DNA of 21,026 nt from Palsa-744 sp036498265 (lineage in GTDB: Bacteria; Actinomycetota; Thermoleophilia; Solirubrobacterales; Solirubrobacteraceae): the NCBI GenBank assembly GCA_036498265.1, contig DASYFT010000025.1:1-21026 (forward strand), given 5' to 3'. The notes beneath the pieces were generated by a model. It had not been told where the DNA came from, did not search any database, and saw nothing but the letters and a program-made list of their open reading frames with translations. Below are positions 13,716 to 20,731 of this stretch, piece by piece; within the stretch, counting starts at the first letter, position 1, and the number at the start of each line of letters is the position of its first letter. A program made the translations under genes and the position numbers.

Positions 13716-14395
13716 GCGCCGCGGAGCCCTTCACGATCGCCTGGTCGGACGACGAGGTGATCGTCGTCGACAAGGGGCCCGGCGTCGTCGTGCACCCGGC
13801 GCGCGGCCATCACGAGGACACGCTCTCCCAGCTGCTCGCGCCGCAGCTCGCGGGCGGCGAGCCCGAGCGCGCGGGGATCGTCCACCGCCTCGATCGCGAC
13901 ACCTCCGGGCTGATGGTGGTGGCGCGCACCGAGGAGGCGCACCGGCGGCTTCAGGCGGCGCTCGCCAAACGGCAGATCGAGCGCGAGTACCTGGCCCTGG
14001 TGGAGGGGCGCCCGCCGGCCCGCACGGGGACGATCGAGGCGCCCGTCGGGCGCGACCCGCGAGTGCGCACGCGGATGTCGGTGGGCGGCGCCGGTGCGCG
14101 CGAGGCGCGCACCCACTTCGTGCTCGAGCGTGCGCTCGAGCGCACCTCGCTGCTGCGGCTTCGGCTGGAGACGGGGCGCACGCACCAGATCCGCGTGCAC
14201 CTGCAGGCGATCGGCCACCCGGTGTGCGGCGATCCGGAGTACGGCACCGCGGGCATGCTGGGCCTGGAGCGCCAGTTCCTGCACGCCACCCGCCTGGCAT
14301 TCGACCATCCCCGGACGGGCGAGCGCATCGAGGTCGTCTCGGAGCTTCCCGCCGACCTGCAGGCCGCCCTGCGGCGTGCAGAAGGGCTATCCTGA
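13712..14395 (+). CDS. RluA/RluD-family pseudouridine synthase, no S4 domain
   Basis: A 227-aa RNA pseudouridine synthase converting uridines in rRNA or tRNA. The catalytic Asp61 is in VHRLDRDTSGLMVVA (57-71). Other blocks are VVVDKGPGVVVHP (17-29), EREYLALVEGRP and TGRTHQIRVHLQAIGHPVCGDPEYG. The usual N-terminal S4 RNA-binding domain of RluD (~80 residues) is absent; the protein starts directly at the catalytic domain, and there is no upstream space because the GTG overlaps lspA (GTGA). It is often found after lspA (rluD position), but the exact target uridine cannot be assigned. The C-terminus contains the rpsB -10 candidate. Confidence 0.92.
   Translation: MSAAEPFTIAWSDDEVIVVDKGPGVVVHPARGHHEDTLSQLLAPQLAGGEPERAGIVHRLDRDTSGLMVVARTEEAHRRLQAALAKRQIEREYLALVEGRPPARTGTIEAPVGRDPRVRTRMSVGGAGAREARTHFVLERALERTSLLRLRLETGRTHQIRVHLQAIGHPVCGDPEYGTAGMLGLERQFLHATRLAFDHPRTGERIEVVSELPADLQAALRRAEGLS
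14388..14393 (+). promoter_or_regulatory. Candidate -10 box for rpsB (TATCCT)
   Basis: GGGCTATCCTGAT at the end of the rluD-family gene gives a TAnnnT box. Transcription would start near 14400 and produce a ~120-nt leader before rpsB. The surrounding context resembles the sepF candidate (GGCTATATGAT). No obvious -35 is seen. Prediction only. Confidence 0.4.
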
Positions 14396-14520
14396 TCGGT
14401 TCAATCGATCTCGACCCGTGCTGCAACGGATCGCGGCCCTGCCCGGGGAAAGGCTCAGTCCGGCCTCCGGGTCCGCTCCGTCGGTGCGGAACTCAAATCT
14501 GAACACAAAGGGAGTAGCCC
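14396..14520 (+). promoter_or_regulatory. 5' leader of rpsB-tsf
   Basis: A 125-nt gap without a gene, unusual among the overlapping neighbours. It holds a modest hairpin (TCCGC 14472-14476 with GCGGA 14486-14490) and a clear Shine-Dalgarno AAAGGGAG at 14507-14514, 6 nt before the GTG. rpsB-tsf leaders are autogenously controlled by S2 in some bacteria, so an S2-binding leader is plausible, but no known leader motif is recognised here. Confidence 0.35.
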
Positions 14521-15711
14521 GTGGCTGACGTAGGCATTGCGGAGCTGCTGGAGGCCGGCGTCCACTTCGGCCATCAGACGCGTCGCTGGAACCCCAAGAT
14601 GCGCCGCTTCATTCACGGCGAGCGCGGCGGCATCTACATAATCGATCTGCTGAAGACGCAGTCGCTGCTCGCCCAGGCCCAGGAGTTCGCCGGCGAGCTA
14701 TCGCATCGCGGCGGCACCGTGCTGTTCGTGGGCACCAAGAAGCAGGCACGCGACACCGTCCGCGACGTCGCCGAGGCCGCCGACATGCCGTACGTGAACC
14801 ACCGCTGGCTCGGTGGCCTGCTCACGAACTTCCAGACCATCAACCAGCGGATCAGGCGCCTGCACGACCTCGAACGCTACGAGACCGAGGGCCAGTTGGC
14901 GCTGCTGCCGACGCGCGAGCGCATGGCCGCGCAGGCCGACCTGCTGAAGCTGCGCGCGAACCTGGGCGGCGTCAAGAACATGCAGCGCGTCCCCGATGCG
15001 ATGTTCGTGATCGACCTCAAAACCGAGGTCATCGCCGTCAGGGAGGCCCAGCGGCTGCGAATTCCGATCATCGGGCTCGTGGACACCAACTGCGACCCCG
15101 ACGGGATCGACTTCGTGGTCCCCGGGAACGACGACGCGATCCGCTCCTGCGCACTGATCACGCAGGCGATCGGCCAGGTCGTCTCGGAGGGGCACTCGGT
15201 CTTCCGCGCCGAGGAGGAGCGTGCGCGCAGGGAAGCCGAGGAGCGCGCCCGCGCCGAGGCGGAGGCGCGCGCCAAACGCGAGGCCGAGGAACAGGCGGCC
15301 CGCGAGGCGCAGGAACAAGCCAAACGCGAGGCCGACGAGCGCGCCGCGGCCGAGGTCGCGGCCCGAGCGCCTCAGGCCGCGGCGCCCCCTGCCGCCGCGC
15401 AGCCGGCCCCCGCCGCCCAGCCCGCGGCTCCGAAACCGCCCGCCCCGGCCGAGCAGCCGGCCGCCGCCGAGCCGCCCGCACCGCCTGCGCCCGCCCCGGA
15501 GCAGTCCGCCCCGCCGGCCGTCGCCCCTCAGCAGCCGGCGCCGGAGAAGCCCGCGCCGGAGCAGGCTGCCGCCGAGCAGCCAGCGCCCGAGCCGGCTGCC
15601 GCGGAGCAGCCAGCGCCCGAGCCGGCTGCCGCAGAGCAAGCCGAGCAGCCCGCGCCCGAGCCGGCCGAGGCTGAGGCCGAGAGCCAGGAGACGGAGGCCC
15701 GCACGTCATGA
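14521..15711 (+). CDS. rpsB: 30S ribosomal protein S2 with long C-terminal extension
   Basis: A 396-aa S2 protein. Residues 1-229 are the conserved S2 domain (ELLEAGVHFGHQTRRWNPKM at 8-27; FVGTKKQA 69-76; HRWLGGLLTNF 94-104; PIIGLVDTNCDP 182-193; DAIRSCALIT 205-214). From ~230 a charged helical stretch follows (EEERARREAEERARAEAEAR onward to ~282), then a Pro/Ala/Gln/Glu-rich disordered tail to 396. Standard S2 is 230-300 aa, so 100-165 residues are extra. Translation starts at GTG with AAAGGGAG 6 nt upstream. tsf overlaps the stop (ATGA), the universal rpsB-tsf pairing. Confidence 0.98.
   Translation: MADVGIAELLEAGVHFGHQTRRWNPKMRRFIHGERGGIYIIDLLKTQSLLAQAQEFAGELSHRGGTVLFVGTKKQARDTVRDVAEAADMPYVNHRWLGGLLTNFQTINQRIRRLHDLERYETEGQLALLPTRERMAAQADLLKLRANLGGVKNMQRVPDAMFVIDLKTEVIAVREAQRLRIPIIGLVDTNCDPDGIDFVVPGNDDAIRSCALITQAIGQVVSEGHSVFRAEEERARREAEERARAEAEARAKREAEEQAAREAQEQAKREADERAAAEVAARAPQAAAPPAAAQPAPAAQPAAPKPPAPAEQPAAAEPPAPPAPAPEQSAPPAVAPQQPAPEKPAPEQAAAEQPAPEPAAAEQPAPEPAAAEQAEQPAPEPAEAEAESQETEARTS
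15571..15630 (+). repeat. Two-copy 30-nt tandem repeat in the S2 tail
   Basis: 15571-15600 and 15601-15630 are identical except for position 3 (C versus G), a silent change. They encode two AEQPAPEPAA decapeptides, and a partial third copy follows after a short insertion (EQAEQPAPEP). The near identity suggests recent duplication inside the low-complexity extension. Confidence 0.9.
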
Positions 15712-16313
15712 GTGCCGTGGACATCTCAGCCAAGGACGTGAAGGCTCTGCGCGACCGCACGGGCGCGGGGATGATGGACTGCAAGAAGGCCCTGACCGAG
15801 GCCGGGGGCGACGTGGAGAAGGCCATCGAGATCCTCCGCGTGAGGCAGGGCAAGAAGATCCAGGACCTCGGTGAGCGGGCGGCGACCGAGGGCACGGTCC
15901 AGGCCTACGTGCACGCGGGCTCCAGGGTCGGCGTGCTGATCGAGGTGGACTGCAACACAGACTTCGTCGCCAAGAACGAGGACTTCGTCTCCTTCGCGCG
16001 CGAGGTGGCGATGCAGATCGCCGCATCCCCGAGCGTCGGTTACGTGACCCGCGAGGACGTTCCGGAGGAGCTGCGCGAGGCCGAGAGCCGGATCTACGAG
16101 CAGGAGGCGGCCGACAAGCCGGAGAACGTGCGCGAGCGGATCGTGAGCGGCAAGCTCGACTCGTGGCTCGAGACGATCGTGCTGATGGAGCAGGTGATGC
16201 ACAACCCGAAGTTCGACGGCAAGACCGTGCAGCAGCTGCGCGACGAGCTCTCGGCCACCACCGGTGAGAACGTCGTGATCCGCCGTTTCTCGCGCTTCGC
16301 CATCGGCCAGTAG
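15708..16313 (+). CDS. tsf: Elongation factor Ts
   Basis: A 201-aa guanine nucleotide exchange factor that regenerates EF-Tu-GTP. The N-terminal UBA-like domain is AKDVKALRDRTGAGMMDCKK (8-27), and the key EF-Tu-contacting motif CNTDFVAKNEDF is at about 82-93. The C-terminal half (SGKLDSWLETIVLMEQVMHN, then VQQLRDELSATTGENVVIRRF) is normal. The protein is the short form lacking part of the E. coli core duplication (E. coli ~283 aa), as in many actinobacteria-related lineages, cyanobacteria and Thermus. The start overlaps the rpsB stop. Confidence 0.97.
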   Translation: MSAVDISAKDVKALRDRTGAGMMDCKKALTEAGGDVEKAIEILRVRQGKKIQDLGERAATEGTVQAYVHAGSRVGVLIEVDCNTDFVAKNEDFVSFAREVAMQIAASPSVGYVTREDVPEELREAESRIYEQEAADKPENVRERIVSGKLDSWLETIVLMEQVMHNPKFDGKTVQQLRDELSATTGENVVIRRFSRFAIGQ

Positions 16314-16328
16314 GCCGGTTTCCGGGTA

Positions 16329-16334
16329 TAGGCT
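16329..16334 (+). promoter_or_regulatory. Candidate -10 box for pyrH (TAGGCT)
   Basis: GGGTATAGGCT (16324-16334) is an AT-rich interruption between tsf and pyrH and contains two overlapping TAnnnT/TATA-like options. A start ~7 nt downstream falls at about 16341, only ~4 nt before the pyrH ATG. pyrH has no Shine-Dalgarno, which fits a nearly leaderless transcript. Confidence 0.45.
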
Positions 16335-16344
16335 CTGCGCGGCG

Positions 16345-17085
16345 ATGGCCCCTGCCTTCAAACGGATCCTGCTGAAGCTCTCCGGCGAGGCATTGATGGG
16401 AGCTCTCCAGTACGGGACCGACCCCGACCGGGTGGTTGCCGTGGCGCGTCAGGTCACCGCGATCCGGGACCAGGGCGTGGAAGTGGCGATCGTGGTGGGC
16501 GCCGGCAACATCTACCGGGGCATGAAGGGCGCCGCCGCCGGGATGGATCGCGCGACGGCCGACTACATGGGGATGCTGGCCACAGTGCTGAACGCGCTGC
16601 CGCTGCAGGACGCGCTCGAGAACATGGGCACCGACACGCGCGTGCTGTCCGCGCTGGGCGTCTCCGAGGTCGCCGAGCCCTACATCCGCCGCCGCGCGAT
16701 GCGTCACCTCGAGAAGGGCCGGGTGGTGATCTTCGCGGCCGGAACCGGCAACCCGTTCTTCACCACGGACACCGCCGCGGCGCTGCGCGCTGCGGAGATC
16801 CACGCGGAGATCATCCTGATGGCCAAGAACGGGGTGGAAGGCGTCTACAGCGCCGATCCGGCGCTCGACCCGACGGCCGAGTTCATCCCCGAGATCACGC
16901 ACATGGAGGCGATCGAGCGGCGCCTGCGCGTCATGGACTCCACCGCGCTGGCCCTGTGCATGGAGAACGGGATGCCGATCACCGTGTTCAACATGGACGA
17001 CGACACGAGCCTCGCGCGGATAATCTCCGGCCAGCGCGTGGGCACTCTCGTCTCGACATCCCAGGGAGATACCGATGGCCACTGA
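16345..17085 (+). CDS. pyrH: Uridylate (UMP) kinase (PyrH)
   Basis: A 246-aa hexameric amino-acid-kinase-fold enzyme that phosphorylates UMP to UDP; it is specific to bacteria and usually allosterically regulated by GTP and UTP. Motifs: ILLKLSGEALMG (8-19), VVGAGNIYRGMKGA (51-64), DYMGMLATVLNALPLQDALE (73-92), FAAGTGNPFFTTDTAAALRA (131-150) and ILMAKNGVEGVYSADP. The ATG at 16345 has no upstream Shine-Dalgarno but a -10-like box starts 16 nt upstream. It overlaps frr by 11 nt. The rpsB-tsf-pyrH-frr order is widely conserved. Confidence 0.98.
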   Translation: MAPAFKRILLKLSGEALMGALQYGTDPDRVVAVARQVTAIRDQGVEVAIVVGAGNIYRGMKGAAAGMDRATADYMGMLATVLNALPLQDALENMGTDTRVLSALGVSEVAEPYIRRRAMRHLEKGRVVIFAAGTGNPFFTTDTAAALRAAEIHAEIILMAKNGVEGVYSADPALDPTAEFIPEITHMEAIERRLRVMDSTALALCMENGMPITVFNMDDDTSLARIISGQRVGTLVSTSQGDTDGH

Positions 17086-17647
17086 CAGCATGATCGACGA
17101 ACTGCTCGCCGACGCCGGCGAGCGGATGGTCAAGTCGCTGGAGTCGGCCCAGCACGAGTTCTCCACCGTCCGGACGGGACGCGCCAGCCCATCGCTGCTG
17201 GACCGGATCGTGGTCGACTACTACGGCGCGATGACGCCGCTGAACCAGCTCTCGACGATCTCGGCGCCCGAAGCGCGGCTGATCACGATCCAGCCCTACG
17301 ACAAGTCCTCGATCAAGGCGATCGAGAAGGCCATCAACGAGTCCGACATTGGCCTGAACCCGTCCAACGACGGCAACCTCGTGCGGCTCGCCGTGCCGGA
17401 GCTCACAGAAGAGCGCCGGCGCGAGCTCGTCAAGGTGGTGCGCAACCTCGCCGAGGAGGGCCGCGTGGCCATCCGGAACGTGCGCCGCGACACCATGCAC
17501 CAGCTGCGCGAGCTGAAGGCCGAGGGCGAGGCCTCCTCCGACGACGAGCACCGTGCGGAGGTCGAGCTGCAGAAGCTCACCGACGGTCGGATCGGCGATC
17601 TCGACCACGTGCTGAAGGCGAAGGAAGAGGAGATCCTCTCCGTCTGA
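17075..17647 (+). CDS. frr: Ribosome recycling factor
   Basis: A 190-aa factor that, with EF-G, splits the post-termination ribosome. The family pattern is clear: FSTVRTGRASPSLLDRIVVD (27-46), the hinge/domain II region with PLNQLSTISAPEARLITIQP, NPSNDGNLVRLAVPELTEER and RNVRRDTMHQLRELK, which forms the long third helix of domain I. The ATG lies 11 nt inside pyrH in another frame, preceded by CAGGGAGATA, a good Shine-Dalgarno. An internal ATG at 17090 is an alternative start. Length is normal (~185 aa). Confidence 0.98.
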   Translation: MATDSMIDELLADAGERMVKSLESAQHEFSTVRTGRASPSLLDRIVVDYYGAMTPLNQLSTISAPEARLITIQPYDKSSIKAIEKAINESDIGLNPSNDGNLVRLAVPELTEERRRELVKVVRNLAEEGRVAIRNVRRDTMHQLRELKAEGEASSDDEHRAEVELQKLTDGRIGDLDHVLKAKEEEILSV

Positions 17648-18384
17648 TGGACGCCGCCGGGGACCGGGCGTCGGCGACCGATCGGCGATCGGCAGGCCGC
17701 GCGGCGACCGATCCGCCCATGCAGCCGGCTCGCTATGTGGCGATAATCACCGACGGCAACGGCCGCTGGGCACGGGCGCGCGGCGTGCCGGTGAACGAGG
17801 GGCACAGCGCCGGCGCCGACACCGTCAAGGCGCGCCTGCGCGACGCCGCCGAGCTGGGGATCAAGGAGCTGACGGTGTACTCGTTCTCGACCGAGAACTG
17901 GTCGCGCCCGCCGGAAGAGGTGCAGGGGCTGATGGAGATGTTCTCGCGCCGGATCAAGAGCGAAACGCCGGAGCTCGACGAGGAAGGCGTCCGGATGCGC
18001 TTCATCGGCCGCCGCGAGGGGGTCGCGAAGGAGCTCAGCGAGCAGATGCGCTGGGCTGAAGAGGTGACGACGGCGAACGACCGGATCACGCTGTTCGTGG
18101 CCTTCAACTACGGGGGCCGCGCCGAGATCCTCGATGCGGCACTGCGCTTCACCGGCGGCGACGAGGAGGACTTCCGCGCGTGCCTGTACGCGCCGGAGAT
18201 GCACGACCCCGACCTGATCATCCGCACCAGCGGCGAGCGGCGCCTGTCGAACTACCTGCTTTGGCAGTCCGCCTACGCCGAGCTGGTCTTCCGCGACGAG
18301 CTGTGGCCCGACTTCACCCGACAGGCGCTCGAGGAGTCGCTGGCGGAGTTCGCGGAGCGCCGGCGCCGCTTCGGCGGCCGGTGA
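17647..18384 (+). CDS. uppS: Isoprenyl transferase / undecaprenyl diphosphate synthase (UppS)
   Basis: A 245-aa cis-prenyltransferase that makes the long-chain polyprenyl diphosphate used as lipid carrier for peptidoglycan. Catalytic Asp36 is in VAIITDGNGRWARARG (the usual Met before Asp is Thr). YSFSTENWSRP (78-88) and RTSGERRLSNYLLWQSAYAE (193-212), with Arg193 and Arg199, bind diphosphates. ATG 17647 is used because TGATG couples it to frr and GAGGAG lies ~12 nt upstream; a second in-frame ATG (17719, MQPARYVAII) matches the usual family N-terminus and would remove a 24-residue low-complexity leader. Product chain length cannot be read from sequence. Confidence 0.96.
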   Translation: MDAAGDRASATDRRSAGRAATDPPMQPARYVAIITDGNGRWARARGVPVNEGHSAGADTVKARLRDAAELGIKELTVYSFSTENWSRPPEEVQGLMEMFSRRIKSETPELDEEGVRMRFIGRREGVAKELSEQMRWAEEVTTANDRITLFVAFNYGGRAEILDAALRFTGGDEEDFRACLYAPEMHDPDLIIRTSGERRLSNYLLWQSAYAELVFRDELWPDFTRQALEESLAEFAERRRRFGGR

Positions 18385-18397
18385 GCATGGAAAGCTG

Positions 18398-19297
18398 ATG
18401 GAGGGCAGGCCGAGCACTCCCGCGGGCGCGAGCGGCGTCGGACGCCCGCCGCCGCCGTCGCGCATGCGCGCGGCGACGCGACGCCGGACCCGGCGGCGCG
18501 GCCCTCGTCGCGAGCGCTCCGAGCTCGGCGCCCGCGTGCTCGTCGCGGTCCCTGCCGTCGCGCTCGCGCTGTTCCTTGTGATCGAAGGCGGCCTCGTGTT
18601 CGCGCTCGGCCTGCTCGTCCTCGGCGGCGTGTGCATGCACGAGCTCTACGCGATGTACCAGCGCGTGCACCCCGTGCGGCTGGGCGGCTTCATCGCGCTC
18701 GCCGGCCTGCTCCTGGCGGCGCTGTACGGCAACCAGTTCCAGGTCCTCCTCGTAGCCGTCGCGGCGTTGCCGCTGCTGTTCGGGCTGACGCTGATCCAGC
18801 CGCGGCCCAGCATCGGCGGCCTGGCGATCACGCTGCTCGGCATCTACTGGATCGGCTTCGGGCTCGCGCACGCCGTGCTGCTGCGCGGGCTGCCGCACGG
18901 GACCGGCATCGTGATCGACGTGCTCGTCGGCGTGTTCCTCGGCGACACCGGTGCCTACTTCGGAGGGCGGATGTTCGGTCGCCGGCCGCTCGCCCCGGGG
19001 ATCTCGCCGAACAAGACCGTCGAGGGGCTCGTGATCGGGATGTTCTGCGCGATCGTGAGCGTCTGGATCGCCGGTCGCTACCAGGAATGGCTGCCCGGGT
19101 CGCACGCGCTGATCCTCGGCCTGGGCGTCGCGGTGGTGGCGCCGATCGGCGACCTGTTCGAGTCGTTCGTCAAGCGCGAGGCCTCCGCGAAGGACTCCGG
19201 CCACCTGTTCGGGGCGCACGGCGGCGCGCTCGATCGCCTCGACGCGGTGCTCTTCGCGGCCGTCGCCGGCTACTACATCTGGGCGGCGTACGTGTAG
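18398..19297 (+). CDS. cdsA: Phosphatidate cytidylyltransferase (CdsA)
   Basis: A 299-aa membrane enzyme that makes CDP-diacylglycerol from phosphatidic acid and CTP, the precursor of bacterial phospholipids. It has an Arg/Pro-rich cytoplasmic N-terminus (1-42), then multiple hydrophobic helices (about 45-62, 64-80, 96-112, 114-134, 140-162, 170-184, 210-226, 237-252 and 283-297). The family signature spans about 252-282: ESFVKREASAKDSGHL, then HGGALDRLD with its acidic metal ligands. GDTGAYFGGRMFGRR followed by ISPNKTVEG (182-210) is also typical. It starts 13 nt after uppS, the standard order. dxr/rseP/ispG, which often follow, are not present. Confidence 0.95.
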   Translation: MEGRPSTPAGASGVGRPPPPSRMRAATRRRTRRRGPRRERSELGARVLVAVPAVALALFLVIEGGLVFALGLLVLGGVCMHELYAMYQRVHPVRLGGFIALAGLLLAALYGNQFQVLLVAVAALPLLFGLTLIQPRPSIGGLAITLLGIYWIGFGLAHAVLLRGLPHGTGIVIDVLVGVFLGDTGAYFGGRMFGRRPLAPGISPNKTVEGLVIGMFCAIVSVWIAGRYQEWLPGSHALILGLGVAVVAPIGDLFESFVKREASAKDSGHLFGAHGGALDRLDAVLFAAVAGYYIWAAYV

Positions 19298-19456
19298 ACG
19301 CCGGGCATCGTGGGCCATACCGCCCGCTCGGGCCAGGATTCGGGCCACGCGAAAACCGGCACTGGGGAATACGAATCACGGCGATCTCTGCGGCCCAGTC
19401 GATCGTCGCGGGCGTCTCCGCGAGCCACCGCGCGAGCCAGCGGCACGCCCAAGCAT

Positions 19457-19479
19457 CGCCCGGGCTGGCAAGCCGGGCG
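19457..19479. terminator. Hairpin between convergent cdsA and the SnoaL array
   Basis: CGCCCGGGCT (19457-19466) pairs with AGCCGGGCG (19471-19479) around loop GGCA, with one bulged G. It directly abuts the stop codon of the last SnoaL-like gene (19481-19483, minus strand) and lies 160 nt past cdsA. It could terminate either convergent unit, but neither side has a convincing T-run. The rest of 19298-19456 shows no gene. Confidence 0.45.
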
Positions 19480-19480
19480 G

Positions 19481-19879
19481 CTACTCCTCCAGGCCCACGG
19501 CTTTGAGGGCCTCTCGCTGCGTTCCGAACCATTCCACGCGAGCTATAAGTCCATTTCGCAAGGTCCAGACGGCTGCCCCGCGCTGCTCGAACGTCGCGCC
19601 GCTGCCGCTGCCTCGACCAACAGTGCGGTTGTAGGTAATGACCTGGTTACCGTGATTGAAGGTCTCCTCGATGAGGACTCGGTAGTCCTCAAAGCCTCCA
19701 GTGAACTGCTCCACGGCCGCTAGGAAGCCTTCGCGACCGTGGTGAACGCCTGCATCCGGCTGCTCAGGGAGGTCGTGCCATTCGATCTCGGGATCGAAGA
19801 ACGCTGTCGCGGCCTCTGGTCCATCGCGGCTGAACGCCTCGATAGCGCGACGCACGATCTCGACGTTCCCCTGCGACAT
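19481..19879 (-). CDS. SnoaL/NTF2-like protein (array copy 4, last)
   Basis: A 132-aa one-domain protein of the nuclear transport factor 2-like fold. It starts MSQGNVEIVRRAIEAFSRDG, the helix that opens this fold; FFDPEIEWHDLP and VHHGREGFLAAVEQF are typical of the strand-helix region lining the pocket, and it ends WTLRNGLIARVEWFGTQREALK then AVGLEE. Members include polyketide cyclases, isomerases and many orphans, so no substrate is stated. Its ATG follows the TAG of the upstream copy by 3 nt, and the upstream GLEE codons supply the Shine-Dalgarno GGAGGAG. It converges with cdsA. Confidence 0.85.
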   Translation of the reverse strand: MSQGNVEIVRRAIEAFSRDGPEAATAFFDPEIEWHDLPEQPDAGVHHGREGFLAAVEQFTGGFEDYRVLIEETFNHGNQVITYNRTVGRGSGSGATFEQRGAAVWTLRNGLIARVEWFGTQREALKAVGLEE

Positions 19880-19905
19880 CGCCTACTCCTCCAGCCCCAC
19901 GGCTT
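19871..19905. repeat. 35-nt exact direct repeat at SnoaL gene junctions (copy A)
   Basis: 19871-19905 is identical, base for base, to 20723-20757. Both cover the end of one SnoaL-like gene (coding for AVGLEE-stop), the 3-nt spacer and the first codons of the next. A shorter, imperfect version is at about 20276-20295. Confidence 0.95.
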
Positions 19906-20284
19906 CGAGAGCTTCCTCCCAGGAGTCGAAGAAACGCAGATCAGCGACGGTGCCAGCGCGAAAGTCCGAGGCCACGATGCCTTGCCTCGTGCTGACCGGC
20001 ACGCCCGAGCCCTTGATGCGACCGGTCATCTCGACGAGCGCCACGACCTGGTCGCCAGCGTCACGTATCTCGTGGACGACCCAACCCCAGTCGTCGAAGT
20101 TCTCGGCGAACAAACCATTCAGCGTCCGCACGCCCTCGTGACCGTGGTACACCGGCTCCTCCACCCAGTTTCGACCCGGCGACATCCGTACGTCGCTCGG
20201 GTAAAACGGGAGGACCGCGTCGATCCCTCCTGCACGGTGAGCCTCGAACAGCTTCCGTGCCAACTCCACGTTCTCCTGCGACAC
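19883..20284 (-). CDS. SnoaL/NTF2-like protein (array copy 3)
   Basis: A 133-aa paralogue of its neighbours. It starts with GTG (MSQENVELARKLFEAHRAGG), has FYPSDVRMSP and YHGHEGVRTLNGLFAENFDD at the first strand/helix region, DAGDQVVALVEMTGRIKGSG in the central beta-sheet, and ends EEALEAVGLEE. The core Gly-His-Glu-Gly turn (HGHEG) matches HGREG in copy 4. The upstream gene ends LME rather than LEE, so its Shine-Dalgarno (ATGGAGTAG) is weaker. The function is unknown. The 3-nt spacers suggest one transcript with the other copies. Confidence 0.85.
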   Translation of the reverse strand: MSQENVELARKLFEAHRAGGIDAVLPFYPSDVRMSPGRNWVEEPVYHGHEGVRTLNGLFAENFDDWGWVVHEIRDAGDQVVALVEMTGRIKGSGVPVSTRQGIVASDFRAGTVADLRFFDSWEEALEAVGLEE

Positions 20285-20287
20285 CGC

Positions 20288-20731
20288 CTACTCCATCAAT
20301 CCTGCCGCCGCCAGTCCCTCAGCCCGGTTCCAGTAGAACTCGATGCGGGCCACCTTGCCCTCCCGGACCGTCCATACGGGCGCGCCGAGAAAGCCCACCT
20401 CGCCGCTCGACCCTTTCGGGCGCGCGTGATCGTGGGTCAGCACGACGACCCGATCATCGCCAGCGTCGATCACGTCCTCGACTCCAGGGCGGTAGCTCTC
20501 CCACGGCTCCAGCCAATCCAGCCACGCGGCCCTCAGGCCATCAAGTCCGAAGTAGGCAGACCGCCCGACATCCTCTCTAACGAATATGCATTCGAAGTTC
20601 GGCGTGAAGTAAGGCTCGCTAGCAGCAGTGATCGAGGCCGCGAGCGTCTCATCACGAAACAGCCTCACGGCATCGCCCTGTTCGAACGGGCCAAGCAACC
20701 GACGCACCACGTCCACGTCCTGCTGCGACAT
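20288..20731 (-). CDS. SnoaL/NTF2-like protein (array copy 2), divergent
   Basis: A 147-aa paralogue, the most divergent of the set and ~14 residues longer, with the extra length around residues 25-45. It starts MSQQDVDVVRRLLGPFEQGD; FGLDGLRAAWLDWLEPWESY, VIDAGDDRVVVLTHDHARPK and APVWTVREGKVARIEFYWNR follow the usual fold order, and it ends EGLAAAGLME. ATG at 20729-20731 is preceded by GGAGGAGTAGGCG contributed by the upstream gene's last codons. No catalytic assignment is possible. Confidence 0.82.
   Translation of the reverse strand: MSQQDVDVVRRLLGPFEQGDAVRLFRDETLAASITAASEPYFTPNFECIFVREDVGRSAYFGLDGLRAAWLDWLEPWESYRPGVEDVIDAGDDRVVVLTHDHARPKGSSGEVGFLGAPVWTVREGKVARIEFYWNRAEGLAAAGLME

Noticed and set aside
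14698..15639. Minus-strand 313-codon frame with repeated LLRGSRLGRW-like segments
   Set aside because: It is the antisense reading of the S2 Pro/Ala repeats; it has no SD or recognisable domain.
18314..19348. Minus-strand 344-codon frame opposite cdsA
   Set aside because: It has low-complexity His/Arg/Glu composition typical of antisense translation; cdsA has complete family motifs.
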